Source: Sphaerospermopsis kisseleviana NIES-73 (GTDB lineage Bacteria; Cyanobacteriota; Cyanobacteriia; Cyanobacteriales; Nostocaceae). Taken from it: a stretch of DNA of 64,000 nt. A program made the position numbers and the translations under genes. The first letter of the stretch is position 1. Each line of letters begins with the position of its first letter. Where the stretch lies: contig NZ_AP018314.1 of assembly GCF_002368075.1 (NCBI RefSeq), positions 4,927,098-4,991,097 on the forward strand, in the 5' to 3' direction. Shown in pieces: positions 54,309 through 63,596 of the stretch. Under the pieces are notes generated by a model. That model made no database searches. It was given only the letters and a program-made list of their open reading frames with translations, and was not told where the DNA came from.

Positions 54309-54588
54309 CCAATATTATTGTTAGTTAGACAATTTTTAGAGATGGAATAATTTGGGTTGATATTGGGTTTTGTTGATTCAACCAACCAAAAAGCGATCGC
54401 CTCTTACACATTACTATCATCACATTTTCAACATTATTCAGGACTTACGCAAAAAAGACCGAAAGTAGGGGTAATGTCCTTCGGGAAGCAAGCTACATGA
54501 ATTACCCCTACAAACTAATTTTGAGTCTGATCTTGTCCATTCGCTGAGGCTGTCATGAATACGCAACCATGCTCCGTCCTTCAGATAT
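54309..54588. other. Spacer with diverged dispersed repeats
   Basis: It holds a reverse-strand relative of the 27-base repeat (54438-54466), a palindromic GGGGTAATG/AATTACCCC pair (54469-54507) and a HIP1 octamer near 54394. No gene seen. Confidence 0.6.
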
Positions 54589-55626
54589 CTATTGAGTCGG
54601 TTTAGCAATATCTCCGACTTTAAATTTTCCACCACTAGTAATTTTGCCAACACTAGATGTACCATCTACCTCAACTAATTCAATTATGCCAATTGGTTGA
54701 GTAACATTGCGAATAACTTTACCTGTAGTGGGGTCTTTAACTTGTTTTGTTACCCTTTCAATTGATAACTTCATTCCCACTCGATAACCATCTGATTTGC
54801 CTTTGTTTAAAATCACAGTATTTCCTGTGGCATCAGCTACGGTAGCGGTGACACTTGGTAAAGATTTTGGCAAAGATGCTAAATCTGTTGATTTATTATT
54901 TAATTCCGTAACGACTTGATCGATGGCTTTCTCTGTTGCCTTTGTTAATAACTTACTTTCATTAACTGTTACTGAACCTCCACCAAATGGACCAACTCTA
55001 ACTTGAGTATCTGACTGACTATCATTACCATTACCTTCGGCAACAAATAATATTTCTGATGTAGTAGTATTCACGATCCGGATATTCAATTTGACGTAAG
55101 CATCTGTATCAGTAGATGCTGCTCCCAATCCTAAAAATCCTCCTCCAGAGCGCCGTTGTTGAAGGTCAAATTGAGTTACTGAGCCAATTATAACTGCTTC
55201 TACACCTAAAATCTTACCAATTTGAGCCGCAGTACCAGCATCAACTCGTCCAGAATCACCGAAATTTTGTTCCCTCAAAATAGCGTCTATTTGACTGCGT
55301 TCAATGACAGAAAAATTACCATCTTTGACTAATCTGTTGACTAGGATATCACTTACACCCTTGCTTCCTCCTTGTAAAATAGATAACAGATTAGGGTTGC
55401 TAACACTGCTGAAATCAAAATCAAGAACGGCAATTCTCACTTTTTCTTTACTTGCCAATCTAAAGTTTCTTGAGGAATTATTACTTTGGGCAATTTTTGG
55501 TATTTCATTTGCATTAGCCTGTTTACCCTCAAAAATTCCTGAACTGAGAATTAAACATGAGGTAATCACGGGCAAATATAAGCTAAACACTAAAGTCGTA
55601 TTTCTACAGCAACGAATTTGATTCAT
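54589..55626 (-). CDS. CsgG/HfaB-family secreted protein
   Basis: A 345-residue protein with an N-terminal signal or membrane segment (TTLVFSLYLPVITSCLILSS). The CsgG-type domain follows: KVRIAVLDFDFSSV, then GVSDILVNRLVKDGNFSVIER and AAQIGKILGVEAVIIGSVTQF. A C-terminal domain (about 255-345) with DATGNTVILNKGKSDGYRVG resembles the repeat unit of FlgT-like proteins. In curli systems CsgG forms the outer-membrane pore; here no curli genes are nearby, so a general envelope assembly role is all I infer. A cysteine-based lipobox is not clear. Confidence 0.82.
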   Translation of the reverse strand: MNQIRCCRNTTLVFSLYLPVITSCLILSSGIFEGKQANANEIPKIAQSNNSSRNFRLASKEKVRIAVLDFDFSSVSNPNLLSILQGGSKGVSDILVNRLVKDGNFSVIERSQIDAILREQNFGDSGRVDAGTAAQIGKILGVEAVIIGSVTQFDLQQRRSGGGFLGLGAASTDTDAYVKLNIRIVNTTTSEILFVAEGNGNDSQSDTQVRVGPFGGGSVTVNESKLLTKATEKAIDQVVTELNNKSTDLASLPKSLPSVTATVADATGNTVILNKGKSDGYRVGMKLSIERVTKQVKDPTTGKVIRNVTQPIGIIELVEVDGTSSVGKITSGGKFKVGDIAKPTQ

Positions 55627-55934
55627 CTATTTATCCTTGTTAAGCGAATATAGAGCAATACTCAGGTCAGTTGTAAAACCCTGGTTGTAATCTTGAAAAA
55701 TCAATCAATTTTCACTGTATTAACCATAATTTCCAATTCTTGTGAAATGAATGTTTGATGAGTGATAAAGTAAATTGCTGAACTAGATGTAAATACTAAA
55801 TACTGTTTACAATCTATATACGAACCAGATTCACTCGGTGTTGCAAAAAGGTAAAAAAATTTCAAGATTGTGACAACTTCCTCCTGACTCCTGTACAGGT
55901 CGAGCCAAAAACGCTGGTAATCCAAAGTAATTAT
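55627..55934. other. Spacer upstream of the CsgG-like gene
   Basis: 308 AT-rich bases with CTCCTGACTCCTG units near 55882-55894. No credible gene; the minus-strand frame at 55701-55925 has no ribosome-binding site or protein-like composition. Confidence 0.55.
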
Positions 55935-56453
55935 CTAAAATTGTCCTTGCAGCATTCTACCTTTGATTTTACGGACATAATTACCTTTAGTATTTATACA
56001 TTCCTGCATTCTCTTATTTTGCGCTGGAGTACTGCGAGAATCAGAGTTATTTCCTGCTAATAATCCCCAAGCACTAGAAACATTATCACTGAATGCAGCT
56101 AAAACAGTAGAATATTTGCTTAAAAATTCATACTCTGGTAATTCTCTAACATTCATTACCTGGATTTCCTGATTATTGCCATCAATGTAAAGTTTACCTC
56201 CTCGATTTGATACGCTACTAATCATAATTTCTTCTCGTCCACGATAGTTATTAGGTGGTCCATCAACTATTTTGATGCAAATTTTTCCATTACGATTTAA
56301 AATCTCTCTCCTAGAGTTATTAAACATAGTTCCTGGGGTATAATAAGCACCTGAAGGAAGTTTAGATTCTGGTTTGGGTGATGCAAATGCTAAGGGTGAT
56401 ATTGATGTAATTAATGCAGTTGTGATTGTGAAATTGATAAACAAGTTTTTCAT
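55935..56453 (-). CDS. Secreted protein of unknown family
   Basis: A 172-residue protein with a clear signal peptide (MKNLFINFTITTALITSISPLAFA, cut before SPKPES). The mature part is basic with a GNNSDSRSTPAQNKRMQECI region holding one of its two cysteines; the other is in GKICIKIVDG. ATG 56453 is preferred over the upstream codon at 56465. It lies on the same strand as the CsgG-like and the 175-residue membrane genes, perhaps co-expressed. I do not recognise the family. Confidence 0.65.
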   Translation of the reverse strand: MKNLFINFTITTALITSISPLAFASPKPESKLPSGAYYTPGTMFNNSRREILNRNGKICIKIVDGPPNNYRGREEIMISSVSNRGGKLYIDGNNQEIQVMNVRELPEYEFLSKYSTVLAAFSDNVSSAWGLLAGNNSDSRSTPAQNKRMQECINTKGNYVRKIKGRMLQGQF

Positions 56454-56585
56454 TTTTTTCTCCAATAATTTTTGTGAGGTATTATCTGTTATCTAAATGC
56501 AAACTGTTTGTCCCCAAACTGTTTTGATTTTTGTTCCTGTATCAACACATTAGGTATTAAGAATTTGCCGACTTTCCCAGATTTA

Positions 56586-57113
56586 TTACAAATCCAAATC
56601 AACTTTACATCTTCTGGCAAATTCCAAGGAATTTCGAGAAAGTTGCTTGATAGCTTTTTCCCTCTTACTGTTTAACCAAGCTTTGAGAATAAATGAAATA
56701 GCCATCAACGGACCAATGATAAAAAAAGCATAAATCCAAAGATCTGCTACCGTTAACATGATCCCAAGAACAAATGCAATTCCAATTAATCCAAATCCTG
56801 CTAAACCTCCAAACATGGATGAGATAAAATCCATTACATTTGTAACAAACCAAACAACACCATCTGAAATTAAAATAACCCCTTTCAGTATTTTATTGAC
56901 TTGCCGTGCATAATCATCAGCCAATTTACTCACTTCTGCTTTATCTGCTTGTAAAGCATCAATATCCGCCATGTACGTGAACAGCTTGTGAAATTCACCA
57001 TCATCTTTGATAGCAATGATAGTAAATTCATTTTCATTCTGCATTAACATCTTCAGTATTATGGGAATACCCAACACTTCTGATGTTTCAGTATATTGCA
57101 TTACATTTGACAT
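56586..57113 (-). CDS. Membrane protein of unknown family, 175 aa
   Basis: The N-terminal soluble part (about 1-85) includes the helix KAEVSKLADDYARQVNKILK. Two hydrophobic segments follow: ISSMFGGLAGFGLIGIAFVLG and ADLWIYAFFIIGPLMAISFI. A basic tail (KAWLNSKREKAIKQLSRNSL) ends the protein. The N-terminal FTIIAIKDDGEFHKL suggests a small beta domain. No named family recognised. Confidence 0.55.
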   Translation of the reverse strand: MSNVMQYTETSEVLGIPIILKMLMQNENEFTIIAIKDDGEFHKLFTYMADIDALQADKAEVSKLADDYARQVNKILKGVILISDGVVWFVTNVMDFISSMFGGLAGFGLIGIAFVLGIMLTVADLWIYAFFIIGPLMAISFILKAWLNSKREKAIKQLSRNSLEFARRCKVDLDL

Positions 57114-57510
57114 TTTGACTCCAAAACTTTGTAAGTAAATATTCTGCGGTTTATAGCCAGCACAGGAGTTACCAAAATAGGCTTACTTTATATACGCTCA
57201 CTGTTTCTCCTGTGTTGCAAATAGTGAGGAAATTTTTTTTAAATACCTCTAATCTTTGATTCATATGGGTTTTAGGTTTATTCAGTATCTGCTAAGTAGA
57301 ACTAAGTAAAGCCAAATAAAGCGATCACACCACATTATTTCACTAACAACTAACAGCAAGTTATTTATTTCAGTCAAATTTAGCAAATATGGGCTTATAT
57401 TAAATTCATAGATTGTTTAAGTTTATGATTTTTATACAAAAAACATTAACTTCAATAAATTGAACTAGGAGCGAACTGCTTGCAGCAGCGCTTCGCTATC
57501 GCTCTTTGAT
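57114..57510. other. Spacer left of the IS remnant
   Basis: About 400 AT-rich bases without a credible gene. Near its end a dispersed repeat (GCAGCGCTTCGCTATCGCTC, 57483-57502) resembles a segment flanking the other side of the IS remnant at 58711-58735. Confidence 0.5.
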
Positions 57511-58660
57511 CCCACATTCCGCACTTCAAATTGTAGTACATATACAAGTATTATAAGCAGCATAAAGACTTAAATATAAATACGCAATTAAGACAGTAAA
57601 AATATAGACGTTAATTTACATTTGACTACTAAAGAGAAATTCATAGGGCATTGATAATAAATTCAGGAAAAAAATGAGAGAATAAGACTGAATTAAATAA
57701 AAATGCCAAGAAATATGAATTACCAAAAAGAAGAAATGGAGCGAAAGTAATTTAAAATTAATGTCAAACATGAAATGGATAAGTCGAGTACCATTATCCA
57801 TTAAAAAAGCCAAGATAAGAGTAAAAGCCTTTATAAATAAAGACCTGAAAGCCTGTAAAATAAAGGGTTATGGTTCGACTGCGCTCACCAACCATAGCTA
57901 TCTCGAAGAGAAAGTATCTTATGGAGGAATAGAGCAAAGATGGTTATTAGTAGAAAGTGCAGAAAGAAAAAAAGCAGACTTAAATAAACTAGACAAAAAA
58001 ATCCAAGAAGAGTTATTAAAAGCTAACAAACAAATAGCGAAATTAGAACAGGAAGAATTTACAGATAAATCTTTGACCGAATTAAAAGTCAAAGAAATAA
58101 CAACCAAATTAAAATATCATCAAATATCAGACCCTCGAATTACTGAAACCAATAAAGGAAAAACAACAGTTTATAGAGTGAAATGTAAATTAAGAGAAAA
58201 TCAGGAGTTAATTACACAACAGCAAAACTCTTGTGGCAGGCACAAAAATCCACAGTTAAAAATCAATTGAATAAACCCAAAGAATCTCCCACATTAAGAT
58301 GGATATTTCAATGTTTTCAAGGGATTCATCTTTTAATGATACAAGGATTTCAACGAATTCTTAATTTAACGGAGTCGCATTGTCATATCTTGCAATTACT
58401 ACCTACTACTTGCCAAAAATATTATTTATTATCTTAGTTGTTCTCTCTGGTTTGACGATTTCATTGGTTATCTTTTTGATAACTGATTGCACACCTTGAA
58501 TTAAATATTATTGTTGAAACAGCTTTTAAACACAAATAAAAGCTCAACTTTGTGTGTTCATAATTTTGTTTTCCACTGATACGTAATTGTTCAAACCATA
58601 AGTTTTAATTGACCGTCAATGTAGTTTAATTATGCTACTTTATGAAGTGCGGAATGTGGG
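57511..58660 (+). mobile_element. Decayed IS1634-like insertion sequence with terminal inverted repeats
   Basis: Ends CCCACATTCCGCACTTCA (57511) and TGAAGTGCGGAATGTGGG (to 58660) are perfect 18-bp inverted repeats, with weaker pairing beyond. At 1150 bp it is shorter than complete IS1634-family elements, which are usually 1.5-2 kb. It encloses a broken transposase. No clear target duplication is visible. Confidence 0.82.
57761..58437 (+). pseudogene. IS1634-type transposase remnant
   Basis: The first frame (57761-58270) includes VSYGGIEQRWLLVESAERKK, the middle of an IS4/IS1634-superfamily transposase. A palindromic insert (GGTTCGACTGCGCTCACCAACC, about 57872-57893) adds residues in frame before it; I name it by its ends GGTTCGACTG and CTCACCAACC. 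Near 58230 the frame shifts, and the C-terminal end (SPTLRWIFQCFQGIHLLMIQ, then CQKYYLLS) is read in another frame to 58437. The N-terminal catalytic part is missing. Confidence 0.8.
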
Positions 58661-58819
58661 TTATTACTTTATTGACCCATTTATTTCCCAAACTTCACCC
58701 TAGCGTTCACGAAGTGCAGCGTAGCTATCGCTCTTCCCCATAACTAGCAACTTGGGTTAATAGCTGATTAAAAAACATAAAATTGATTACCCAGTCCCCA
58801 GTTACCAGTCCCCAGTCAC
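58661..58819. other. Spacer right of the IS remnant
   Basis: Contains CACGAAGTGCAGCGTAGC and ATCGCTCTTCCC (58708-58738) and CAGTCCCCAGTTACC heptamers up to the next gene end. No gene seen. Confidence 0.6.
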
Positions 58820-59515
58820 CTAAATTGGTAAACGATTAATATCTTTATTGCAACCAATTACCACCATAGCTGAACCACGTTCTAAACGCTTAGTGGGATC
58901 AGGATTAATCTTAAATTTACCATCCTGACTTACTGCTAACAAATTTAAACCATAACGGTTTCTCAGTTGAATTTCTGCAACAGTTTTACCGTGAAATTCA
59001 TCAGGGACAATTACTTCAACAATGCTATGATCTGGATCGAGGTCAAAGCGATCTAAAATAGATGGTCTAGTGAGAGTTCTTGCTAAAGCACAACCAGCTT
59101 CATATTCTGGGAAAACTACATGATCTGCTCCCACTCGTTTTAATAGCTTGCGGTGAACTTCACTAGAAGCTTTTGCAACTACATGAGGTACACCAGCTTC
59201 TTTAACATTAAGAGTGGTGATAATACTTTCTTGAATGTAATTACCAATAGCCACAATTACTGTATCAAATTCAAAAATACCAGCTTCTTTGAGTGCAGCA
59301 GGTTCAGTAGAGTCTAGTTGCACTGCATGACCGACTATTTGATCATTTAAAGCTTCAGCAACTCGCTTTTCATCCACATCAGTAGCCAAAACTTGATAAC
59401 CTAAACTGTGCAGTGTTGCACAAACAGAACGACCAAAACGACCCAACCCAATTACAGCAAATTGCTGATTATCGTGCCGTAAACTGCGAAAAAATTTTAA
59501 TGATGAAAGGTTCAT
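58820..59515 (-). CDS. ktrA: KtrA/TrkA-type potassium-channel regulatory subunit
   Basis: A 231-residue cytoplasmic RCK protein. The N-terminal Rossmann domain is FAVIGLGRFGRSVCATLHSL with the acidic ribose ligand in ATDVDEKRV. The C-terminal RCK_C domain begins near 150 (HSIVEVIVPDEFHGKTVAE). It forms a ring that gates the KtrB channel according to ATP/ADP or NAD(H) binding. It lies 105 bases downstream of the ktrB gene and should be co-transcribed. Confidence 0.9.
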   Translation of the reverse strand: MNLSSLKFFRSLRHDNQQFAVIGLGRFGRSVCATLHSLGYQVLATDVDEKRVAEALNDQIVGHAVQLDSTEPAALKEAGIFEFDTVIVAIGNYIQESIITTLNVKEAGVPHVVAKASSEVHRKLLKRVGADHVVFPEYEAGCALARTLTRPSILDRFDLDPDHSIVEVIVPDEFHGKTVAEIQLRNRYGLNLLAVSQDGKFKINPDPTKRLERGSAMVVIGCNKDINRLPI

Positions 59516-59620
59516 AATTTTGTAAGTTGTCAGTTTTCCGTTGTCATTAGTTATTAGTCATTAGTTATTAGTTATTAGTTATTTTCACCCAATCACCAAT
59601 CACTAATCACCAATCACCCA

Positions 59621-60955
59621 TTAACCAACAAGTAAATTTTCTTCAGGATAGTGAACTCTACTCAGACGAGGATCACCTAATATAGCTGACATTAATAATA
59701 AAACACCGACTCTACCAATGTACATAGTGACAATTAAAATTATTTTTGCTCCAGTGGAAACACCTGCTGTTATTCCTGTGGATAAACCCACTGTACCAAA
59801 TGCTGATACCACCTCAAAAAGAATTTGAATAAACTCTAATTTCGGATCTGTAATACTAATTAAAATCGTTGCGCCAATCACTGTAGCTAGAGAACCAAAA
59901 ACTACACCTACAGCTTTTAAAATCAGTGATATTGCTATCTTACGCTCATAAAGTAAAACTTCCTCTTTCCCTTGGAGGATTGCCCTTGTACAACTAGTGA
60001 GAACTCTTAAAGTCGTGGTTTTTATACCTCCTCCTGTACCACCAGGACTGGCACCAATAAACATTAAAGCAATGGTAATAAATAACCCGGCATCAGTCAT
60101 TTTACCAATATCAACAGTGTTAAATCCAGCGGTTCTAGGGGTAACAGATTGAAACCAAGCTAATAATAATTGCTCAGGAAAACTAAAATTACCAAAGGTT
60201 TCAGGATTTCTCATTTCTATGAACAAAAAAGCAATTGTTCCCACAACTAAAAGCAGTAGAGTCGTACTAGTTGCTACTTTAAAGTCAAGAGAGAATACTA
60301 TGGCATGAGGTTTCTTTAAGCATCTATCACGAAACCAAAAATACATATCTAAAATAACCTGATAACCAATGCCTCCAAAAATAATTAAGCCTGTAACAGT
60401 GAAAACTACTAAGATAGAGGTTTGATAGCCTATTAAATTGTCTTTGAATAGGCTAAAACCTGCATTATTAAAAGAATTGATACTGTGAAATATTGATAAC
60501 CAAAGTCCTTGATCCCAACCAAAATCTTTAACAAAAGCTGGCAATAACAAAAATATTCCCGTAATTTCAAAAATCAGAGTTGTAGCAATGATAGAGCGGA
60601 TAATTTGGGTACTACCACTCATTCCTGGGCGGTCTAAAGCTTGTTGAATCGCTAATTTTTGCCTCAGATCAAATCTTTTGCCAATTAATAAAATCAAAAA
60701 GGTGGTAGTTGTCATGTATCCTAAACCACCAATTTGTACTAGCATGACAATAAACAATTGACCCCAAAAGGAAAAACCAGTACCAGTATCAACTACAGCT
60801 AAACCTGTAACACAAACTGCGGAGGTTGAGGTGAATAGTGCTACAATGGGGTCATTCCAGGTACCATTGCTAGTGGAAAAAGGCATCATTAATAGGATAG
60901 TTCCTGCCAGGATAACAGTCAGAAATCCTAAGCAGATTGTACGAGCAACAGTCAT
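59621..60955 (-). CDS. ktrB: KtrB/TrkH-type potassium transporter
   Basis: This 444-residue membrane protein has four M1-P-M2 repeats. Selectivity-filter turns are recognisable as TSAVCVTGLAVVD, NSFNNAGFSLF, VTPRTAGFNTVD and VSAFGTVGLSTGI, each with the single conserved glycine. It imports K+ (Na+-coupled in characterised cyanobacterial Ktr systems). ATG 60955 (MTVARTICLGFLTV) is used; an upstream TTG would add four residues. KtrE, the third subunit in Synechocystis, is not in this window. Confidence 0.92.
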   Translation of the reverse strand: MTVARTICLGFLTVILAGTILLMMPFSTSNGTWNDPIVALFTSTSAVCVTGLAVVDTGTGFSFWGQLFIVMLVQIGGLGYMTTTTFLILLIGKRFDLRQKLAIQQALDRPGMSGSTQIIRSIIATTLIFEITGIFLLLPAFVKDFGWDQGLWLSIFHSINSFNNAGFSLFKDNLIGYQTSILVVFTVTGLIIFGGIGYQVILDMYFWFRDRCLKKPHAIVFSLDFKVATSTTLLLLVVGTIAFLFIEMRNPETFGNFSFPEQLLLAWFQSVTPRTAGFNTVDIGKMTDAGLFITIALMFIGASPGGTGGGIKTTTLRVLTSCTRAILQGKEEVLLYERKIAISLILKAVGVVFGSLATVIGATILISITDPKLEFIQILFEVVSAFGTVGLSTGITAGVSTGAKIILIVTMYIGRVGVLLLMSAILGDPRLSRVHYPEENLLVG

Positions 60956-61069
60956 AAGTAATTCCAAATTTTCCTATAAAAGCAAAATTGCCTTATCTAA
61001 TTAAAAACATAAATGGTAGCCTAAAAATATATTTTTTTTACTTAGGCTTGATCTTCATCTAGTTGATTC

Positions 61070-61912
61070 ATGAGTACAACACTTTATAAGCAAATTCAAG
61101 ACTTTTATGATGCTTCCTCTGGACTATGGGAACAAATTTGGGGAGAACATATGCACCACGGCTATTATGGTGCAGATGGTAAGCAGCAAAAAGACCGTCG
61201 TCAGGCACAAATTGATTTAATCGAAGAACTGCTGAACTGGTCAGGTGTCAAGGATGCAGAGAATATCCTCGATGTGGGTTGTGGGATTGGTGGCAGTTCT
61301 TTATACTTAGCGCAAAAGTTTAATGCTAAGTCCACAGGAATCACACTTAGCCCTGTACAAGCCGCTAGAGCCAAGGAAAGAGCCTTGGAGGCTAATTTGG
61401 GTTCTAGGAGTAATTTCCTGGTTGCCAATGCCCAAGAAATGCCTTTTGCTGATGCTTCTTTTGACCTGGTGTGGTCTTTAGAAAGTGGCGAACATATGCC
61501 AAATAAAACCAAGTTTCTGCAAGAGTGTTATCGGGTGTTAAAGCCTGGTGGTACTTTGATTATGGTGACATGGTGTCATCGTCCTACGGATGTTTCACCT
61601 TTGACTGCTGATGAACAAAAGCATTTACAGGACATTTATCGGGTTTATTGTTTACCCTATGTAATTTCCTTGCCAGAGTATGAGGCGATCGCTCATCAAT
61701 TACCATTAAACAACGTTCGCACCGCTGATTGGTCCACTGCTGTTGCACCTTTTTGGAATTTTGTGATTGATTCTGCTTTTACTCCTCAAGCATTTTTTGG
61801 GTTACTTTTTTCGGGTTGGAGTACAATTCAAGGGGCGCTTTCTTTGGGGTTGATGAGTCGGGGTTATGAACGGGGTTTGATTCGGTTTGGGTTGTTGTGT
61901 GGGAAGAGGTGA
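61070..61912 (+). CDS. Gamma-tocopherol C-methyltransferase
   Basis: This 280-residue SAM-dependent methyltransferase converts gamma- to alpha-tocopherol. Visible are the N-terminal signature FYDASSGLWEQIWGEHMHHG, the SAM loop ILDVGCGIGGSSLYLAQKF, and WSLESGEHMPNK followed by VTWCHRPTDVSPLT. Close relatives methylate 2-methyl-6-phytylbenzoquinone, but HMHHGYY and the MPNK/VTWCHR segments fit the tocopherol group. The homogentisate phytyltransferase gene follows on the same strand, supporting the assignment. The stop TGA is the first unit of a GGTGACT/GGTGATT array. Confidence 0.85.
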   Translation: MSTTLYKQIQDFYDASSGLWEQIWGEHMHHGYYGADGKQQKDRRQAQIDLIEELLNWSGVKDAENILDVGCGIGGSSLYLAQKFNAKSTGITLSPVQAARAKERALEANLGSRSNFLVANAQEMPFADASFDLVWSLESGEHMPNKTKFLQECYRVLKPGGTLIMVTWCHRPTDVSPLTADEQKHLQDIYRVYCLPYVISLPEYEAIAHQLPLNNVRTADWSTAVAPFWNFVIDSAFTPQAFFGLLFSGWSTIQGALSLGLMSRGYERGLIRFGLLCGKR

Positions 61913-62035
61913 CTGGTGATTGGTGATTGGTGACTGGTGATTGGTGACTGGTGATTGGTGACTGGTGATTGGTGACTGGTGATTGGTGACTGGTGACTGG
62001 TGATTGGTGACTGGTGACTGGTGACTGGTGACTGG
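61910..62035. repeat. Heptamer array (TGACTGG/TGATTGG)n
   Basis: Eighteen or so consecutive units of TGACTGG or TGATTGG start inside the stop codon of the methyltransferase gene and continue to about 62035. It is the longest uninterrupted array in the window. Confidence 0.95.
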
Positions 62036-62106
62036 GAAAAACCTTTTTCTCCCCTGTTCCCTATTCCCTGCGGTAAAATCCAAAATCTAAAATCTAAAAT
62101 CGAGTA

Positions 62107-63048
62107 ATGAATCAATTTTTTCAACAAAATTCACCTATTTTTCCAGGAAGTTGGCTTTATGCTTTTTGGAAGTTTTCCCGTCCACATACTATTATTGGCA
62201 CAAGTTTAAGTGTTTTCGGTTTATATTTACTGACCCTTGGTGTCACTTCTACAAGTTTTTCTGTAGTTCATTTAGGGCAGATTTTCGGAACTTGGTTAGC
62301 TTGTATTGCTGGTAATATCTATATTGTTGGTTTGAATCAATTACAAGATGTAGATATTGACAAAATTAATAAACCTCATTTACCTTTAGCTTCAGGAGAA
62401 TTTTCTAGAGAACAAGGAACTTTAATAGTTGTTATTACTGGTATTTTAGCTTTGGTTGTAGCTTGGCTAAATGGACCATATTTGTTGGGAATGGTGGGGA
62501 TAAGTTTATTAATTGGTACTGCTTATTCTTTACCACCTATTCGTTTAAAACAGTTTCCTTTTTGGGCAGCTTTGTGTATTTTTTCCGTGCGGGGAACTAT
62601 TGTTAATTTAGGACTGTTTTTACATTTTAGTTGGTTATTCCAAAGAAGCCAAGGTATACCCAGTGCGGTGTGGGTTTTGACAGCGTTTATCTTGGTGTTT
62701 ACATTTGCGATCGCCATCTTTAAAGATATTCCCGATCTAGAAGGAGACAAACTTTATAATATTACCACTTTTACTATACAATTAGGACAAAGAAAAGTAT
62801 TTAAACTCGCCCTTTGGGTATTAACAGTTTGTTATCTAGGGATGATGTTTGTGGGTATATTCAGATTAGCTGAAGTGAATCCTATATTTCTCTTTATTAG
62901 TCATCTTATACCCTTAGTTTTAATCTGGAGAAAAAGTCAAAAAGTGGACTTGCAAAACAAAAGCGAAATTGCTCAATTTTATCAGTTTATCTGGAAACTA
63001 TTTTTTATAGAATATCTCATTTTTCCTATTGCTGCTATTTTAGCTTAG
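62107..63048 (+). CDS. hpt: Homogentisate phytyltransferase
   Basis: This 313-residue UbiA-family membrane prenyltransferase makes 2-methyl-6-phytyl-benzoquinol from homogentisate and phytyl diphosphate, the first committed step of tocopherol synthesis. The first aspartate motif is NQLQDVDIDKINKPHLPLAS and the second is FKDIPDLEGDKLYN. About eight to nine membrane helices are visible. The neighbouring methyltransferase belongs to the same pathway. Confidence 0.88.
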   Translation: MNQFFQQNSPIFPGSWLYAFWKFSRPHTIIGTSLSVFGLYLLTLGVTSTSFSVVHLGQIFGTWLACIAGNIYIVGLNQLQDVDIDKINKPHLPLASGEFSREQGTLIVVITGILALVVAWLNGPYLLGMVGISLLIGTAYSLPPIRLKQFPFWAALCIFSVRGTIVNLGLFLHFSWLFQRSQGIPSAVWVLTAFILVFTFAIAIFKDIPDLEGDKLYNITTFTIQLGQRKVFKLALWVLTVCYLGMMFVGIFRLAEVNPIFLFISHLIPLVLIWRKSQKVDLQNKSEIAQFYQFIWKLFFIEYLIFPIAAILA

Positions 63049-63076
63049 TTAGACCAGGGATTTACAGGGATTTACA

Positions 63077-63541
63077 ATGATGTTGGAAAATTCACAACTG
63101 AGTAATATAATTGCCATTTCTTCAGTCACTGTTAGTATCAGCTTTCTGATTTATTTTGCCGTTAAAACATTAATAACCTCAAATTTATTTCAAAAAGGAG
63201 TTAATCTTTTTCAAGCAAAAGACTATGCAGGTGCAGAAGCAGCTTTTCGGCAAGTAATAGCAATAAATTCTACTAATGATGTAGTGAGGTTGTTATTAGG
63301 TGATTTGTTAAACCATCAAGGAAAAATTGAAGAAGCTAAGGAAGTATTTAATGATGTAATTACTCGCAGTCCCAAAAATCCTGATGCTTATTTAAGGTTA
63401 GCAAATATTCAATTATTGCAAGACGAAAAAGCAGAAGCACTCCAAAATTTACAAACATCAAAAGCACTATTTCAGAAACAACGTCAACCGCAAAAAGCAG
63501 CAACTATCGAGAAAATTCTGAAAGAGATAGGTAATAGGTGA
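63077..63541 (+). CDS. Membrane-anchored TPR protein
   Basis: A 154-residue protein with an N-terminal membrane helix (about 10-30, IIAISSVTVSISFLIYFAVK) and two to three tetratricopeptide repeats. They appear as FQAKDYAGAEAAFRQVIAIN, HQGKIEEAKEVFNDVITRSP and PDAYLRLANIQLLQDEKAEA. It probably scaffolds protein contacts on the cytoplasmic face; partners unknown. It starts 28 bases after hpt. The stop TGA is part of a GTGACAG array that continues to about 63572. Confidence 0.8.
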   Translation: MMLENSQLSNIIAISSVTVSISFLIYFAVKTLITSNLFQKGVNLFQAKDYAGAEAAFRQVIAINSTNDVVRLLLGDLLNHQGKIEEAKEVFNDVITRSPKNPDAYLRLANIQLLQDEKAEALQNLQTSKALFQKQRQPQKAATIEKILKEIGNR

Positions 63542-63572
63542 CAGGTGACAGGTGACAGGTGACAGGTGACAG
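63536..63572. repeat. Heptamer array (GTGACAG)n
   Basis: About five GTGACAG units, the first overlapping the stop codon of the TPR gene, followed by TTACCAA units that lead into the cobA start codon. Confidence 0.9.
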
Positions 63573-63596
63573 TAAATAATTAATTACCAATTACCA

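Noticed and set aside
55701-55925. Minus-strand 74-residue frame between the CsgG-like and secreted-protein genes
   Set aside because: No ribosome-binding site, no family pattern, and it overlaps CTCCTGACTCCTG repeat units.
57868-57900. tRNA-like T-loop (GGTTCGA)
   Set aside because: No cloverleaf can be drawn around it; it belongs to a dispersed palindrome inserted in the transposase remnant.
61802-62127. Minus-strand open frames with repeated NHQSPVT
   Set aside because: They are translations of the TGACTGG array; composition and overlap with two real genes argue against coding.
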